NCBI GenBank assembly: GCA_947460065.1
Contig: CANHGF010000089.1
Location: 1-8,300 of the forward strand
DNA length: 8,300 bases
From: Comamonadaceae bacterium
Lineage (GTDB): Bacteria > Pseudomonadota > Gammaproteobacteria > Burkholderiales > Burkholderiaceae_C
Reading direction: 5' to 3'
Shown: positions 6,309 through 8,300 of the stretch, piece by piece
How positions within the stretch are numbered: the stretch's first letter is position 1
Layout: every line of letters begins with the position of its first letter
Notes under the pieces: generated by a model
The model's input: only the letters and a program-made list of their open reading frames with translations
The model's database searches: none
What the model was told of the DNA's origin: nothing
Translations under genes and position numbers: made by a program

Positions 6309-7278
6309 GCTGTTGCGCGGCCCTGCGCCGACGCCGAGGCCTGCGCCGGTGGCAGCGCCTGCGCCTTTAATCGAGCGCGCCGAAAACCTGCTGCGCCGGC
6401 TGGAATGGACGGTGCTGCGGCGCCTCGACGGCCTGCTGCAGGGCCATCACCGCACCGTGATGCGGGGCCAGGGCATGGACCTGGCCGACCTGCGCGAATA
6501 CCAACACCATGACGATGTTCGTCACATCGACTGGAACTTGACCGCTCGCATGGACCAGCCACACGTGCGGGTGTTTACCGAAGACCGTGAGATGAGCGCC
6601 TGGTTCCTGCTCGACCTCAGTGGCTCGGTCGACTTTGGCTCAGGCCACCAGCGCAAGAGCGACCTGGCCCAGGAGCTGGTGGCGGTGCTGGCGCGCATGC
6701 TCACCCGCGAGGGCAACCGGGTCGGCGCCATGATTTACCGCTCGCAGGTTGAAGCGGTCTTGCCGGCCCGAGGCGGGCGGCCGCAGGTGCTGCAACTGAT
6801 GCACCTGCTGCGCCAGCGCCCCGCTCAGGTGAGCAGCGCCCCAACCCGGCTGCATGACCTGCTGCGCACCGCAGCCCAGGGCATACGCCGTCGCTCGACG
6901 ATTGTTCTGGTGTCCGACTTCATCAGCGAGCCTGGATGGGAGCAGGCCCTGGGACTGCTGGCCCAGCGTCACGATGTGGTGGCGGTGCGCCTGTATGACC
7001 CGCTGGAGATGGACCTGCCCGACATCGGTCTGCTGCCCCTGCGCGATGCCGAAACCGGTCAGACCCTGTGGGTAGACACCCATGACAAGCGCTTTCGGCG
7101 CCGCTTTGCCGAGCTCGCCCAGACACGCGAGCAAAACCTGAGGCTGGCGCTGGCCCGCAGCGGCGTCGACGCGCTGGAGCTGCGCACCGACGACGACCTG
7201 CTCGATGCCATGGTGCGTTTTTGCCAGTTGCGCAAACGCAGGCTGCGCGGACCCGGCGGCAGCTTGCGAGCGGCCTGA
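6289..7278 (+). CDS. DUF58 domain protein (MoxR partner, VWA-like fold)
   Basis: A 329-residue protein of the DUF58 family (PF01882), which nearly always sits next to MoxR ATPases. The conserved core is visible: G-Q-G-M-D-LADLREYQ (60-72), DDVRHIDWNLTAR (75-87), and FTEDREMSAWFLLDLSGSVDFG (96-117). In the last of these, D109-x-S111-x-S113 matches the MIDAS metal site of VWA-like domains. A second aspartate (D210 in TIVLVSDFISEP) occupies the expected later strand position. The N-terminal 10-27 segment is Pro/Ala-rich, and no membrane span is evident, so it is probably cytoplasmic or peripheral, unlike longer DUF58 proteins with two N-terminal spans. It starts inside the MoxR gene with little Shine-Dalgarno signal, consistent with coupled re-initiation. 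It ends 33 bp before the VWA gene. Biochemical role unknown. Confidence 0.94.
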   Translation: MTSWLPKLLRGPAPTPRPAPVAAPAPLIERAENLLRRLEWTVLRRLDGLLQGHHRTVMRGQGMDLADLREYQHHDDVRHIDWNLTARMDQPHVRVFTEDREMSAWFLLDLSGSVDFGSGHQRKSDLAQELVAVLARMLTREGNRVGAMIYRSQVEAVLPARGGRPQVLQLMHLLRQRPAQVSSAPTRLHDLLRTAAQGIRRRSTIVLVSDFISEPGWEQALGLLAQRHDVVAVRLYDPLEMDLPDIGLLPLRDAETGQTLWVDTHDKRFRRRFAELAQTREQNLRLALARSGVDALELRTDDDLLDAMVRFCQLRKRRLRGPGGSLRAA

Positions 7279-7290
7279 GGCCCTGTCCGA

Positions 7291-7311
7291 CCCACACCCC
7301 GTCCCACACCC
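7291..7311 (+). repeat. 9-bp direct repeat immediately before the VWA gene start
   Basis: CCCACACCC occurs at 7291-7299 and again at 7303-7311, separated by CGT, with the second copy ending directly at the ATG. The spacer between the DUF58 gene and the VWA gene is thus C/A-rich and lacks any purine-rich Shine-Dalgarno sequence. It may be chance, or an unstructured leader for S1-dependent initiation. Confidence 0.5.
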
Positions 7312-8300
7312 ATGACTTTCTTTTGGCCCGATCTCCTGTGGTTGCTGCTGCTCCTGCCAGCCTTGGTACTGCTGTACCTGTGGCTGATGAAACGCAAGCG
7401 GCAAGCGGCCTTGCGCTATGCCAGCCTGGCCATGGTGCGCGAGGCCATGGCGGGAAGCAGCAGCTGGCGCCGACACCTGCCGCCACTGCTGTTTCTTCTG
7501 GCCCTGGGCGCCCTGCTGCTGGCTTCGGCTCGGCCGTTTGCCACCATCCGCCTGCCCTCGCAGCAGGAAACCATCGTACTGGCCATGGATGTCTCGGGCA
7601 GCATGCGTGCCACCGACGTCGAGCCGAACCGGCTGGTGGCGGCCCAGAACGCGGCCAAGGCCTTCCTCGCTGAATTGCCCAGGCAGGTGAAGGTGGCGAT
7701 CGTGGCCTTTGCCGGCACCGCCTCGGTGGTGCAGCCGGCCACCGTCAACCGCGAAGATCTGGTGGCGGCAATCGACAAGTTCCAGATGCAGCGCGGCACC
7801 GCCATCGGCAATGGCATCGTCATGTCGCTGGCCGAACTGTTTCCCGATGCCGACATCGACCTGTCAAAGATGCAATATGGCAGCCGGCCGCAAGGCGCCA
7901 GTCTGGATGACAAGGCCAAGACAGGGAAAAAGACCTATGAGCCAGTTGCTCCAGGCTCCAATGGATCAACAGCCATCATCTTGCTGACCGACGGGCAGCG
8001 CACCACCGGTGTCGACCCCATGGAGGCGGCCAAGCTCGCCGCCGACTATGGCGTGCGGGTCTATACCGTGGGCGTGGGCACGGTCAATGGCGAAACCATA
8101 GGCTTTGAAGGCTGGTCGATGCGGGTCAGGCTGGACGAGGAATCGCTCAAGGCCATCGCGGCCAAGACGCAGGCCGAGTATTTTTATGCCGGCACTGCGC
8201 AGGACCTCAAAAAGGTCTACACCTCGTTGAGCTCCAAGCTCACCATGCAGAAAAAAGACACCGAGATCTCAGGCCTGCTGGCCCTGGTCGGCGCTGCACT
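7312..8300 (+). CDS. BatA-like VWA-domain membrane protein, 3' end cut off
   Basis: An inner-membrane protein with a von Willebrand factor A domain, similar to BatA (aerotolerance-type) proteins associated with MoxR. The window holds 329 codons; the gene continues past the right edge. Membrane span 1 is about residues 6-25, followed by a basic KRKR loop. Span 2 is about 57-73, and a third hydrophobic stretch begins near 318 (SGLLALVGAA), as expected for this family. The VWA domain lies between spans 2 and 3. Its MIDAS residues are D93-x-S95-x-S97 in AMDVSGSM, T163 in QRGTAIGNG, and D227 in IILLTDG. The basic loop predicts a periplasmic VWA domain. Between the T163 helix and the LLTDG strand is a polar, Lys/Gly-rich insert (about 178-218). 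The start ATG has no Shine-Dalgarno sequence; a CCCACACCC repeat abuts it. Last visible gene of the MoxR operon. Confidence 0.92.
   Translation, partial: MTFFWPDLLWLLLLLPALVLLYLWLMKRKRQAALRYASLAMVREAMAGSSSWRRHLPPLLFLLALGALLLASARPFATIRLPSQQETIVLAMDVSGSMRATDVEPNRLVAAQNAAKAFLAELPRQVKVAIVAFAGTASVVQPATVNREDLVAAIDKFQMQRGTAIGNGIVMSLAELFPDADIDLSKMQYGSRPQGASLDDKAKTGKKTYEPVAPGSNGSTAIILLTDGQRTTGVDPMEAAKLAADYGVRVYTVGVGTVNGETIGFEGWSMRVRLDEESLKAIAAKTQAEYFYAGTAQDLKKVYTSLSSKLTMQKKDTEISGLLALVGAA

Noticed and set aside
6640..7476. Minus-strand open frame of 278 codons opposite the DUF58 and VWA genes
   Set aside because: Gln/Ala/His-rich shadow with no recognisable domain; it spans the junction of two real plus-strand genes.

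Overview
The window looks like a chromosomal segment of a GC-rich betaproteobacterium, most likely Burkholderiales and plausibly Comamonadaceae. This is inferred from a Bug-type tripartite tricarboxylate transporter (TTT) locus, strong G/C preference at third codon positions, and a protease-MoxR-DUF58-VWA gene order. No rRNA or other marker gene is present, so the taxonomy is tentative. I see no tRNA, rRNA, CRISPR array, insertion sequence or phage gene.

Left half (1-4246), all on the minus strand. Read in the direction of transcription it holds a TatD-family metal-dependent hydrolase, a spermidine-synthase-like (SAM-fold) protein, then a TTT transporter: the small membrane subunit TctB, the large permease TctA, and the periplasmic solute-binding protein TctC (Bug family), which runs off the left edge. 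The tatD and SAM-fold genes abut and are probably one unit. The transporter follows after about 110 bp. The usual tct order is C-B-A, but here it is B-A-C, with a perfect 10-bp hairpin between the permease and the binding-protein gene.

Right half (4375-8300), all on the plus strand. A membrane-anchored HtrA-like serine protease without a PDZ domain is followed by a MoxR-family AAA+ ATPase, a DUF58 protein and a BatA-like VWA membrane protein cut off by the right edge. Spacings are 26 bp, a 20-bp overlap and 33 bp, so the four genes probably form one operon. MoxR-DUF58-VWA modules are widespread but poorly understood. They are thought to act in chaperone-like assembly or envelope-stress processes, with the MoxR ATPase acting on VWA/MIDAS partners. 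Predicted topology puts the protease domain and the BatA VWA domain in the periplasm, with the ATPase and DUF58 protein in the cytoplasm.

The two halves diverge from the 128-bp region at 4247-4374, which should carry promoters for both directions. Most of the window is ordinary conserved gene content. The most interesting parts are the protease/MoxR/DUF58/VWA operon, the SAM-fold protein lacking the canonical spermidine-synthase motif, and the rearranged tct operon with its internal hairpin.
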